Below are positions 42,601 to 54,600 of a stretch of DNA of 64,000 nucleotides, piece after piece. Each line of letters starts with the position of its first letter. The stretch's first letter is position 1. A program made the translations under genes and the position numbers. The notes beneath the pieces were generated by a model that saw nothing but the letters and a program-made list of their open reading frames with translations, was not told the origin of the DNA and made no database searches. Source of the DNA: Lagopus muta (taxonomy: Eukaryota > Chordata > Aves > Galliformes > Phasianidae); contig NC_064449.1 in assembly GCF_023343835.1 (NCBI RefSeq), positions 3,509,778 through 3,573,777 of the forward strand, written 5' to 3'.

Positions 42601-45600
42601 ATGGACGGCTGGAGAGAGACAGATGGAGGGACAGGCAAACAGAATGTTGGGCAGATAGATGGAAGAAGGATGGAAGGACAGATGGGACAGAGCATCAGAT
42701 GGACGGACAGAAAGGCAGATGGCAATGGATGGAGTGTCAGATGGAAAGACAGACTGATGGACAGGCAGAAATAGGCAGTGCTGGAGGAACAGACAGGAGG
42801 ACACACGGACAGGATGACGGAGTGCTGGATGGACAGAAAGACAGACGGTCAAACTGAATGTTGGATGGACAGAGACGGCCCCCCGTTTGTCCTTCTGTCT
42901 CTCTATGCACCCTTTCATGCACGTGTCCTTCTGTTCATCCTTCCATCTGTCTGCCTGTCTCCACCCTTGTCTGTCCACCAGTCTGTCCTGCAAATGTCCA
43001 TCAGTCCACCCAGTTGCCTGTCAAATCCATCTTTCCATCTCTCTGCCCTCTGCCAGAGGTACTGACTGACAGGAAGATGGATGGACAGACTGAAGGATGG
43101 GCACTGACAGACAGAGGGACAGATGGAAAGATGGTCAGTTTGTCTTTCCGTCCATCCTTCAGCCTGCCAATCCATTCATCTTTCTGTCTCTCTGGACATC
43201 TGACTGTCTTTCTGTCCATCAGTCCATTAGTCTTCCCATCCATCCGTCAGCCCATCAGTCCGCCTGCCAGCAGGACAAACTGACAGACAACGAGACAGAA
43301 AGCAGGACCAACACACAGACCGAAAGCCGTGCCAACAGCAGCTCAGCTGGAAGTGCTGAATTGACAGCATGACCTGAAAGTCACCATTCAGTCAAGTGAA
43401 GGGACTGACTTCCACACTCCAGCAAGCAACACCTCTTACAGAAGAAGGATATTCTGAGGAATATTCTGAAGATTACAATTAATCCTGCATATGTGATTAA
43501 ATCTCAGGCTTGCAGTTGTATTTTTTTTTAGCTCTATTGACCTACTGCAACCAGAGCAGATGAAATCAGTGGTGCAATTTCTGTTCTGCAGATCATTATG
43601 TAAACAAGCAGGACTTAAGCTTCACCCATAAGCCACCAGTTGACCTTTGAAACAGGTGCTGAAGCTGTGACCTAATTACACACCTACAGAACCCTCAAAG
43701 TGTATTTACAAAGCAGAAATAAATACACACTGTGCAGCAGTTTCTCTTTGGTTGCTGCAATAGCTGAGATCCACAGCAGTTCCCAGGGTACCCAGGACTG
43801 TTCAGTTCACTGCACTGCTGCCAAAGGGCACTGCATGAATCTACAGACACCGCTCCCATTTTCCATCTCCACACACCTCCTCTGTTTAGGAAAGCTTTTA
43901 TAGGACAGCCTTCTCATCCTATCCTGTAATGAGTCCCTGGACCTAGGAACAGCCAACCAACTACCAGGGGACGAGGGAATTCCATTCAGGCAGTGAAGGC
44001 TTTTCTGGCAGAAACTGCTGCACCTCGATTTTGTAGATAACAGAAAAGGCCATGGAGTATTTCCCTTTTTACTTAGCTCTAAAATACTCAAAAAGAAAGA
44101 TTCCATTGCACAACAAGGCACACCCTGCTCCTCCCTGCAGCCAATATAAGGCACAGTCACCTCTGCTTCATTTCTGCTGACAGAGGACCAGAAGGATTTA
44201 AACAACTAAGGGAGGCTAACCTACATAGTACCACCTCTGCAATATAAAAGACATAAAATACTCCAAAGCTAAATGGCATCAACACAATTCACTGCATCAC
44301 AACCACAAAGAAATAAAACCCAGGATGCGCTCAGTGCCCACAGATCAGAGCCCTGCAGGTGAACTGCCTCAATGCCTGCTATTTCAGAGTGCACTGCTCA
44401 CAGAAATGACTACTCTGAGTAAATGCTTCTGTCAGCTCCTCTGGACAGACAAATCTCTTCAGACTGTGTTAAAATTCACACCTGAATCTACATTTAACTG
44501 TGTGTGTACCACAGATCAAGGATCACCCTTGATTCCTTCATGGGCCACTCTGCATAAAACAAAACAAACATCATCTGCGTTCTTCCACGTGCTGTCAGTG
44601 TTTTACAAGGTGTTCCAGGCAACAGGGGGAAGTTTCAGTGGCAGCAGAGAGCATGACTGACACATAACCCCCATATACAAAACTCACAGTCAAGGTGCCA
44701 GTGCTCAGGACTTGTTGCTGCTATCTCATTTAGGAGCAACTAGAAGGCTGGTGGCACACATGTTTTATTGAAAGATGCAATTTCAAGAGCAGGTGATGCT
44801 GTTCCAGCTGTTTTTCCTCAAGCAATCTCCACCTCAGGATGTCATTCACGAGATGTCCTGAGCCAATTCAGTGCCTGACACTCAGAGAGGCAGCAGCTCT
44901 GCCCCCGGTTGCCCCCTTCATCCCTCTGCTGTCACATCCACTCGATCCTCTCAGATCCCTTCGTGCTGCCAGTTACCCTTTGCCAAATCTAGTGCATACC
45001 TGAGTGCACAATAATCCAATTCATCCCACTGCAGCAGCAGAAAAATAGCCCAGCAAAAAAAGAGCACGCTACCATTCTAGTGAGCTGAATCAGTTCACCA
45101 TGTGACTAAATGAATGCCAGAGCCAGCACAAGAGGTTTGGAAGGCAGAGGGGAGGAGGAAAGCTCTTCGTGGGAACACTAAGCTGTGAATTTGGTTCAAC
45201 CAGGATAGAAAAAGGGAAAAAAAAATAAAGAATGTAGCAAAAAAAATCGCTTTCATCCACACTTCCAGCTGTAAGCCTGCCAGCTCCACCCATCCCAGCC
45301 AGCACCATCAGACAGCGAGCTGCTGCCTCACAACAGTCTTTGATCGTCCGAAGCAAAACCCAACACAGCACACAGCAGAAACGAACCAGACTGTTAAGAT
45401 CATGTTATGATTCATGAGCAACCACCGTCTCCACACACCTTTACCTAAAGCTGGCAGTTCACCCTGCTCCACACAGGCGCAGGAAGCCTTTCATGGGTGT
45501 TCAGCACTTCCTGGGAAGCTTTCACAAACCAGAAAAACAGGAGTCCCCATCATTACCCCAGCATGCTTCTGACAGGGCTTGTTTTCAGGGAGCCTGCCAC

Positions 45601-48600
45601 CCAAATATTACAACTCAGCAAGACATCAATAACAGCAAATGTCACCAGCCATCCCCGGGTGTCTGCATGTGTCCCAACAGGCACAAAGTGGCAATCGAAT
45701 CCCTTCAGTCACATACTCACCATCCATGAGGAGCCAGTGGCCAGTTAGGACCCAGATGAGCACAAGCATCACAGACAGTGAAAAGGAAAGCAACTCAGCA
45801 GCAGTGAAACGCCCACAGCAGCCAAAGGAAATCCTAGGAACAACACACAGACATCAGCTGCGGGGCTTCGTGTTGCCATTTACACAACAGGAAATGGATG
45901 CTACCGGAACAAAGCTCAACCACTGGTGAAGGGTGCCAAGAACAACCGAGGGGAAGTTCTTCAGCCACAAACAGGTACCAGAACAGCAGCAAAATACACT
46001 TGCCTAACATTCAGGTGATGTGTGACGCCTGAACTATAATGATGGAATAAGACCTGTAAATCCTGGCATGCCTTTTGAAATGGCTCGCATGGATGGCATT
46101 TCCTGGTACCACCTGGAAGTGCTTTTTGCAGCCTGAACCCGAGTCACAAGAAAAGAAGCAAACATCTGACTTCAAAACACGACAAGAACCACTGTCGTTT
46201 TCACCAGTGTAACTACAGTCTCCAAAGAAGCCAGCACTAACATCCTTAGTTCAACAGTAACAAACATTAAAACCCAACACCGATTCTGAAACTGAATTCT
46301 CAGCAAAAATAAACCAAACTTCTTAAAAGCCACTGTTGGGAAATCCATCCCCCTGCAATGGTTTTGTGTTTCCCAGCCTGGCAAGCATGACTTGCAGGAA
46401 CGATGCTCCCCAGTGCTGGAGTGGAAGCAGAGTGTTTGCACAGAAGAAGTGCTCACAAACTCGGGCCCCAAGGTTAAACACTTGTAACCAAAGACTGCTA
46501 AAGAATTCATATTAAAATAAACAGCACACAAGAAGAGGAGTAAAACATGTTTCAAGTCCTTACTTGTTTTGAGGCGAACAAGGCCTTGTTAAGTACTGGC
46601 ACATCGGGAGCAAAAGGAAAGCAAAAGCTATTGTTGCAAGGACTAGAAAAGGAAGAAAAGGTACAATTAGTACATCCAGACCTCATTGCTGCAGCACACA
46701 AAGTAGCTTCTCCAATCTGAAAAAGCTCTTGCAACAATGTTCTATTATGATACACAGTATTACTAAAGCAGCAGCAGTTAAAGACTCCAAGGTTTTTCTT
46801 CTATTAATTTCAAATTTCAATCTCAATAAAAGCTCTTAAAAGAATCGAATGCTCCTACCTCCAAACCTAAAAGGAAAAAATACACGTTAACAAAAATCAC
46901 CATCAAAGCTGTTCATGATCACGTAGGCAATAAAAAGTTTCTGAGTATTCCAGGAGTCAACAAAAAGGAAAGATCTTCCTGCAAACTTTGGGTCCTCAGC
47001 ATTTTAGCACACAGCTCACACAGCTCAGCACAACAAAGGCGCTCTTTGGTTTTTCAGCTCAGTCACTTTTTTCTCCCTTCTCACTCACAGCCATTTGTTC
47101 ATTACTCAACCACAGTACAACTGAAAAATAGGTAAAATACAAAGTGCCTTAAGCTTCTGAGAACAGGAAAAATGGTGAAGTGACAGAAATCACCAAACAC
47201 AGCATTTCCCCAAATATTTTCTGTTTTCATGAAGCCTATTTTCCCCACCCACACATTAGTAAGAAAAAGTTCAGTAACTGCTGGCATTTCCAACCATTCT
47301 TCCCTTCCAGCTTTTTGCTTTTTAATAACAGCATGGGTTTTGTATTAAGGCTCTTTAAAAGGCGGAAGAGCGAGGGCTTGGAGAGGCGCCCAGCAGCAGC
47401 ACTGACACAGCAGCCAGAACTGATGGAGCACGGACAGCAAAGGCAAACTGAAGGGACTGAAGTTCTGGTGGTTGTCATTGCTTTTTTAGAATATTTTTTT
47501 TCTTCCCTAAGCTATGAGGGGAGGAGGAATCACACATTCTCTTTAGCACGCAGCTGAAGCCAATTGGAGAAGAATCGCCTTGGTCACATCGCATCTTTCC
47601 ACCCCTCAACTCTGCCCCGTCTGGCTAGAAGAAGGAAATAAATAACCAAACAAATTCACACCAAATACAAAGATGTCCGTTGGCAAACAGAAACTCACAG
47701 TTCTATTCACGTTTCAGATAGGAGGGGAAAAAAAACAGAATGGGCAGAGAAAGAACACAGAGCGTAAGACCTCTGCATTCAGGTACCTCAGATGCTTTTC
47801 AGAGGTGCCTGGAAAGGTTCCCCACCAGGGGATCCCACACCTCCTGTCCTGGCTTCCACCACCACTGCTACCCTGAAGCTGGGCTCCCTCAGAGATCAGA
47901 TGTAATACCACCAACACACACCTGCCCACAAGGACCCACTCAGCCTCGCTCCTTACTGCCCAGCGGGATGTTTCTCCTTCCCCTCAGCCCCAATACCTAC
48001 TGTAGGATCAGGACACCTTGCCCTAACCCCCCCCAGCAGCACTGTGCCACCCGCAGCTCTGCCTCCCAGCCCGGCGCTGCGGTGGGGCCTTCCCTGCATC
48101 CTGACCCTTCCCTGAACAGCCAGAGTTCGAGGCAGAAAGATTTAAGAGCAGTTTAAGAAACCAGATACCAGCCATAATTTGAAAACACGCCCACACCAGC
48201 CTCTGAACTCTACACAAAGGGAGATGTATTTGAGCTGGAGACCCGTGGCCTGCTCCCTGCCAAGTGCCTCCAACAGGGCTCCTGGGCTCTGTGCTGAGTG
48301 ACACTCCCTGATGTGAGGCCACAACAGTATCATAAAGCAAGAGCAGAGATACCCTAGGGCACCAATCCAGGGACTCGGTACTCTTAAACCTGGAACAAGC
48401 CCTGGCTGAAACAATGCAGCCTGACTACACACCACAAGCCTCACAAATAGTCACAAATGTCAGGGTCATTCTGGAAATACACGGATCAATAAGATCGACT
48501 TCAATGTTTTTCTTTTGTCATAAAGCTTCCCTTATCACTAACATCTATCTTGTGCAGTAATTCATACAAAGTAATGATTTACTCAGGATAGGAAAGAACC

Positions 48601-51600
48601 CACGTGACAGCAGCCAGAGCTGCACCAAGCACCCAGCAGTGTGGCACCAGCAGCACAGACTGCAGCACCAGCACTCATCTGGAGAGCAGGATTTGGCCTT
48701 CGCCCACCAACACCAACACTGCTGAGCAGGCTGGAGGGGAGCTGGACATCAGGAGGGAAAAGCAAATCTGTGAAGTGGGAGATGAGAGGTAGAGAAGGGG
48801 TTAACAGCCTCCCCAGACTCAGTGCATGAACTGAGGACAACTTTTTAAAGCTCGTGCACGTTTGGAGCAGTAAGGAGGACCTTGTTTCCCTGAATAGCAG
48901 CTGGCCTCTTGGAAATCTGCAGGAAGATCAAAAGGCCAACAATTTCCAAAAATCAGAGTCCCGGTATTTACTTAAATAGCCAACTGTAAATAATAATAAA
49001 TAGGATCAGAGGAGTTGCAATTTATTTGCAATCATCTCATTTTTGTCCTAAGGCCAAGCAGTGCAAGAGTAACACTGACAATTAAAAACCCTTCAAACTA
49101 CGAAAATCAGCAAAAACCAAAACTGAACTAGGGAAAGAAGTTTGAGTACGGTCTGCAGGGCCTCCTTCTAAGCTATGAACCAATACCAAGCTATGGTCTG
49201 ATCCTATAAAGCAGCTGAAGTAGGAAATGCCACGTACAGCTCTAAGCACCGATTTTTAACAAGGGAACTGATCGCTTAAGATGACACATCCAGCACCTTC
49301 CAAAACTCCTGCAATTTACAGATCAGTAAGTTTAACAAACCTTGCAGAGTATGCCTCAAACAGAGTGAAAACACAGTCACGAAACCAATTCATTTTCTGA
49401 AAACGCACGCCTTACAATTTTCACCAATAATGCAAAATGACATCAGTGCTTTCTATTCCAATGAGTAAAAAGAGAACGCAGTCACCTGCTGTGCAGATTG
49501 TGAAGACAACTTGAACTGAGTCGAAGAAGAAGAACATAACAAGGAGAGACACAGACGCTCCGATGGGCAGGAACAACGCCTGCGTGGAATCGATGGTTTG
49601 AATACCTGCAGAAGAAAGAAGGTGACACTAAATGTGGGCTCCTTCATACCAGCCACATGCCTGAAGCCTGTCCTGACCGACGGACACCACTCTGGGTTTG
49701 AACACCCTGCTTCATGTCAGTGCTGGTCAGTGCTATAGAAATGCACTCTGTCCTGCAGCTCTGAAATGACACAGCTTTGGCAGGGAGCGTGGGCACCAAC
49801 AGGACTGCTCTGTTGTAGCTCCAGAACTGAAAGCTGAAAGCAGACTCGTGTTTTGTTGGGTTTTTTTCCTCTGGTGCCACAGACAGAATGAATAACAAGT
49901 TAAAAATTAACATTAACTTGTGATTATGAATCACATACGTATGCACAAACCTATACACAAATACACACACAAGTATACATACACACAAACTCTGTATGTG
50001 TGTAGAAGTGTGTGCATTTTTTCCAGTAAAGCTGCATAGTAATGGGTTGCTTACAGAACTCACAGTTAGCAACACATTTAGGGATGTCAAAAAGCCCTCA
50101 TGGAAATGAAAAGAAACACGATTGCTGTCAACAGTATGTTGTAATTTTTGTAAAAGAAAAGCAGAACCATGATCACAGCCATCACACTGCTTACACTGCA
50201 TGAACCCTTGGTACTTCTGTTACTGAGCAGTGACAAAAGGCTAAAGCACAACACAGACAGCCCAGTGATGACAGCACCGAGACAGAAAGTCCTGTGTCCT
50301 AATCTGCGGCTTGCATCTAGTTCCTCCTGCCTTGAGAAATGGAATTCATTTACATGCTCTTCCATTTCCCAAGGAAAAAAACAGAAGTGACATATGACAA
50401 ACTGCCCTGGTGTATGGGAATTAGGGTGTGCAGTGTTAAATGTCAAAGTTCTTCATTTCAGTTCTGATCAGTTTGATGGCTGATCCCCTTGCTGCGCTCA
50501 CATGCCCAAAGCCCAGCAGTTCACTGCTGAACCACCTCTGTGCTGGAACTGTGCTGCCAATGGTTAAAAAATCCCCAATGCCACCAAAACACATCCCCCT
50601 TGTTATTATGTATTAATTTCAAGCTGTATCTCTTGTCTGAAACAAAGCCACCTCAGCATCCAGAGGTCTGTGCACAGGGCTCACCTGTCCCAGACCCATG
50701 TCTTCCACTTGCTGAAACTTCATTCCAGAGTCTGTTCTCAGAGTACAGCCACATATGTTACTGTAAATTACACCCAGGTGTGAATTTACAGCATATTGTG
50801 TACAACACATTCCACTCCAGTTGTTCACATATACATTTTTGCTTGCAAAACAGCGTATCCCTGATGGCCAAGCTGCCTGGAATCCATTCATCCAGTAACA
50901 GAGGGGACAGCCCCTGCATCGGAGCTGACAGGTTAATCTCTGCTCTGAAAGGGCCATGTGTACACATGCTTTGTTGTCCATTTTACATGAGCACCCAAAG
51001 CCATGTGAAAGCTATACTCCAGTATCTGTGTTGATAAAGCTGAATCATCCCTATAGACTCATTAGCATAGCATGAGATTAAACCTCTAATTGTCTGCAGA
51101 CAGGCCAACGTGTTGTGTCACTGTGATAAACACAGACAAAGAGAAATTAATTACACTGCCTTCCATAACCCTATTTCAAATATAAAAATAAAAGCAGTTT
51201 CCACATGCAGCAGGACCTGACAAATTGCACAGCATGCAGTTTCTATGCGTTATGGAAACACAACACTGATGGCTTAAATTCAGTTTCTGTGGACACACGC
51301 TGAGTTGATGCACCTGCTTCCACAGAACAGCTCCACTACATCAGGTGGAGCTGCAAAGCACGAGCTGACACACATGGCTGGGTGAAACAAAAGATGCAAC
51401 ACACTGAAGTGATGAAAAAAAGGTAAGGAGTAAAGCTGACCCTTACTGTTATTGGTGCTGTTGCCGTTAAAAGACCCAGCCGTGCTGCTGTTGTCCTTCT
51501 CTTTGTCTTGATTCTCAAAGTCCATGTTGAGAGACCTGCAGGAAAGAAAAGCAAGTTTAGCAGGCGAATTTCAAACTCCCATCTGGGTTCGCTGGCTGTG

Positions 51601-54600
51601 GTCTCATTACCACCCCGCTACAACAGCAGCTTCCCCACGAGAAAGCCCTCATTTGTTTTTTAAGAGCTGGTTATTAAAAAAACAGCCCACCATACACACC
51701 AGGAATTGCACACACACAGCCCGTGGTTACAGTGAGGCAGCCAACCACACTTGGTCTGGTACTGAGTCTGACACTGCACTGGCAGCTGTTAACAACAAAC
51801 CACAACACAGATATTGTCTGTGTTACCTGGAAACTCAGCATGTGACAGAAACACAACAAAAGTTTCAATTCTCTTATGTTTCAGAACTCTGAAGTTCTCA
51901 TTTTAGTGCCTCATGGTTCAAATCTAAGAAGTGGGGTTCATCTTCAACATCACGTTATTTCTTTCCTCTCACTCTTCTAATAAAGGATGATCAAAATTTG
52001 CTTTTATGTAATTCTCTGCTGAATAAGGAAGCCCTTAGTTAACTGAAACAGCTTCAGCAAAGCCTAGAAATTAACCACTTATGTACCTGAGACAGCACAA
52101 ATGAGGAGAGGAAGCATTGATTCCTCAGCAGCTGACATTCCCCTGCCTGCAGACTGAGCTCCAGTTGATTCATCTTCTCATTTTTATCTGTACACCAAAC
52201 AAAAATCCCAAACAACACACTACTCTGCCACTTTCACCACAGTCCTTCACTTCTGTGCAGTTTCTAGATTACATTCCAACAAATTTTGGCTTAACTTTCT
52301 GAAAGGAGGGAATTCCATGTAGGAGCCGTTTTGGGCAGCAGTTATTTCCTACCATTAACTTCTATGTTGTTTCATACAAAAACCCTGGCCATCCAATTTA
52401 CCACAATAGTTTCTCCTTCTAACATGCATGCAAATTATCCAGGACACTGCTGTAGATTTATTTATTCAAATAAGCTGTAGGGACCCACCAGAACCACTGT
52501 ACAGCTCCTCCCTTAAGCCTTCTGGTCAACAAGCATTAAGATCCTTCTGTTCTTTCCCAAGCTGAACTGCAAGCAATTGTACTATGCAAAGTAAGCATGC
52601 CATTAATTTGTCAGACTGGTAAAAAAAAAACAAAACCGAACATCACAATCTTCTGTTCCATCCTATGGGTATCAAAGCTACTTTGTGTTAGTGCATAGGT
52701 TATGCAATGCACGGGTAAGCAATTCTGTGCTGCAATCCTACAACCTGCAATCAGTGTGGGGCTGCAGGATGGTGTATTACAGAAAGCAACTCATTCTGGT
52801 TCTGCTTCTATTACACAACTGATTCTATCGTGAAGTGAAAGCAAAACGTGGACTTACAGACTATGAGGAAACTTAAGCCTGAGACATACAGAACTTGGAG
52901 CATCAGCTAAAAAGTTACCGCAAATGCAAGAGGCAATAGGGAACATAAATCCTAACAGACGAACCCTCTTAGTTTGTTCCTCCAGAGCTCTGCACTGCAC
53001 CACTGGGGCACAGCACAGCTCCCAGGGCAGCAGCCCAGCCCCAGGCTGCCGAGCTGCAGCAGCAGTGGGACACCACTGACAGCACGGGGTTTGGTGGTGC
53101 ACCTCATGTACTTTAAGTGCTGAAGCACTAAAAAACAAAACAAAACACCACAGCCATTTAAAAGCTGAGCAGTTACTTCTGCAAATATTCACAACACAAA
53201 AGTAGGCCTCATTCTGATTGAGAAGCATCCACCTTCACACCTCCTTTCTGCCCATTAATTCACACTAAGCCTCACATTCGTCTCTCAAGCTCTAAAAGCC
53301 CAAAAGGCAGCGGACCACCTTGTGGAATGGGTCCAAGGTTCAGCCAAACAAGGTACTCCTTTCTCAGAGCAGCATTTCACTCTTCTCTACACGATCTCAG
53401 CTCAGCAACAGCTTCACAGCAGCACCCCATCAGTGGCACCAGGGAGCTCCTCCCCATCTATGGGGCCTTCAGCAAAGAAAACTGGAAAGATATTATTGTA
53501 TGTACTGCTCACGAACAACTTCAGCCCGCTCTCTTTCAATTACAATACAGCCAGCAATTATGACATTACTGCCTGCAAATACCCTCACCTCAAAATGAAG
53601 CACAAACTAGGAAATTACTTCCCCTTTCCCTCAGAAAGCAGTTTGTTTCCAAGCCATCTGCACCAAGTTGGAAGTTCAGCCCTTCCCTCTGCTACAAATG
53701 ATCGCTAATAAAAAAACTAAGGAACGGTCACTAAAACATCCTCTGAGAAAGTTAAAAACAAGATATTCCAGAATTTACTGGGCTTTAAAGAAACAGCAGA
53801 GTGAGAAACATTTGCTTTTTTTATTCAAGGTTTTTGCTTCGTTTCCATGAGCAGCGTTCACACAGCAGCTCACGCCAGGCAATGAACCACAGCTGCTCAT
53901 TCTGTGGGTCCTCACAGTGCCTCTCATTTCCAGCAGGCTTCAAAGCTCACCTCCTATGGGGCAGTGCTTGGCAGGGTGATGCTGAGGCCATGGCACTGAG
54001 TGAGCTGCTGGCACGTTACTATCACACAAGTTCAACTTCAACTATGGGTCACTTCTATTGCAGCAAGGCTTCAGGGAAACCCCGCAGGAAAATGTTCTTA
54101 CGAAGCAAAGGAGGAAATAGGAAATGGAGTGTGCATCTAATGAGTGATAAACCAACAAGTTCCTCCTTGCCTTGCTCCATATGAACAGCCCTGCGATTGT
54201 GACAACTGGAGGTTGCTGACGAACTGCCAAACTTCAGCTGTTCTACATGAAACGGTGGCAATCAGAACCAAACACTGAGCTGAGATTGCTGAATTCATTC
54301 AGATCTCAAAGGAGAGGCAAAACACTTGCTGTGCCCCAACACTGTCACAATGCCTTTTAAAATGTGCCTGTGAGATTAGAAGACAAGTTCTCACGCAAGA
54401 TATGGAGGAGAAAAGAGGGGCAATAACTGCATAAAGCACTGCCTAGATGGAGCACCAGCTCCTAAGCATGCCATAGAGCCGTGCAAGCGAGGTGCCACAG
54501 CTCTGCCTGGAGCTGCCCACCTGCAGCAGCTGCTCACACATCCACCTGCATGAGAACACGTGGGGACACTCCTGGTGGCCTCCAGCAGAAAGGCCTGGCC

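Noticed and set aside
42550-42993. A 147-codon minus-strand frame rich in CLSV/HPS motifs
   Set aside because: It is the translation of the degenerate tetranucleotide-like array, with no fold or family signal; similar frames appear on the other strand and in other phases.
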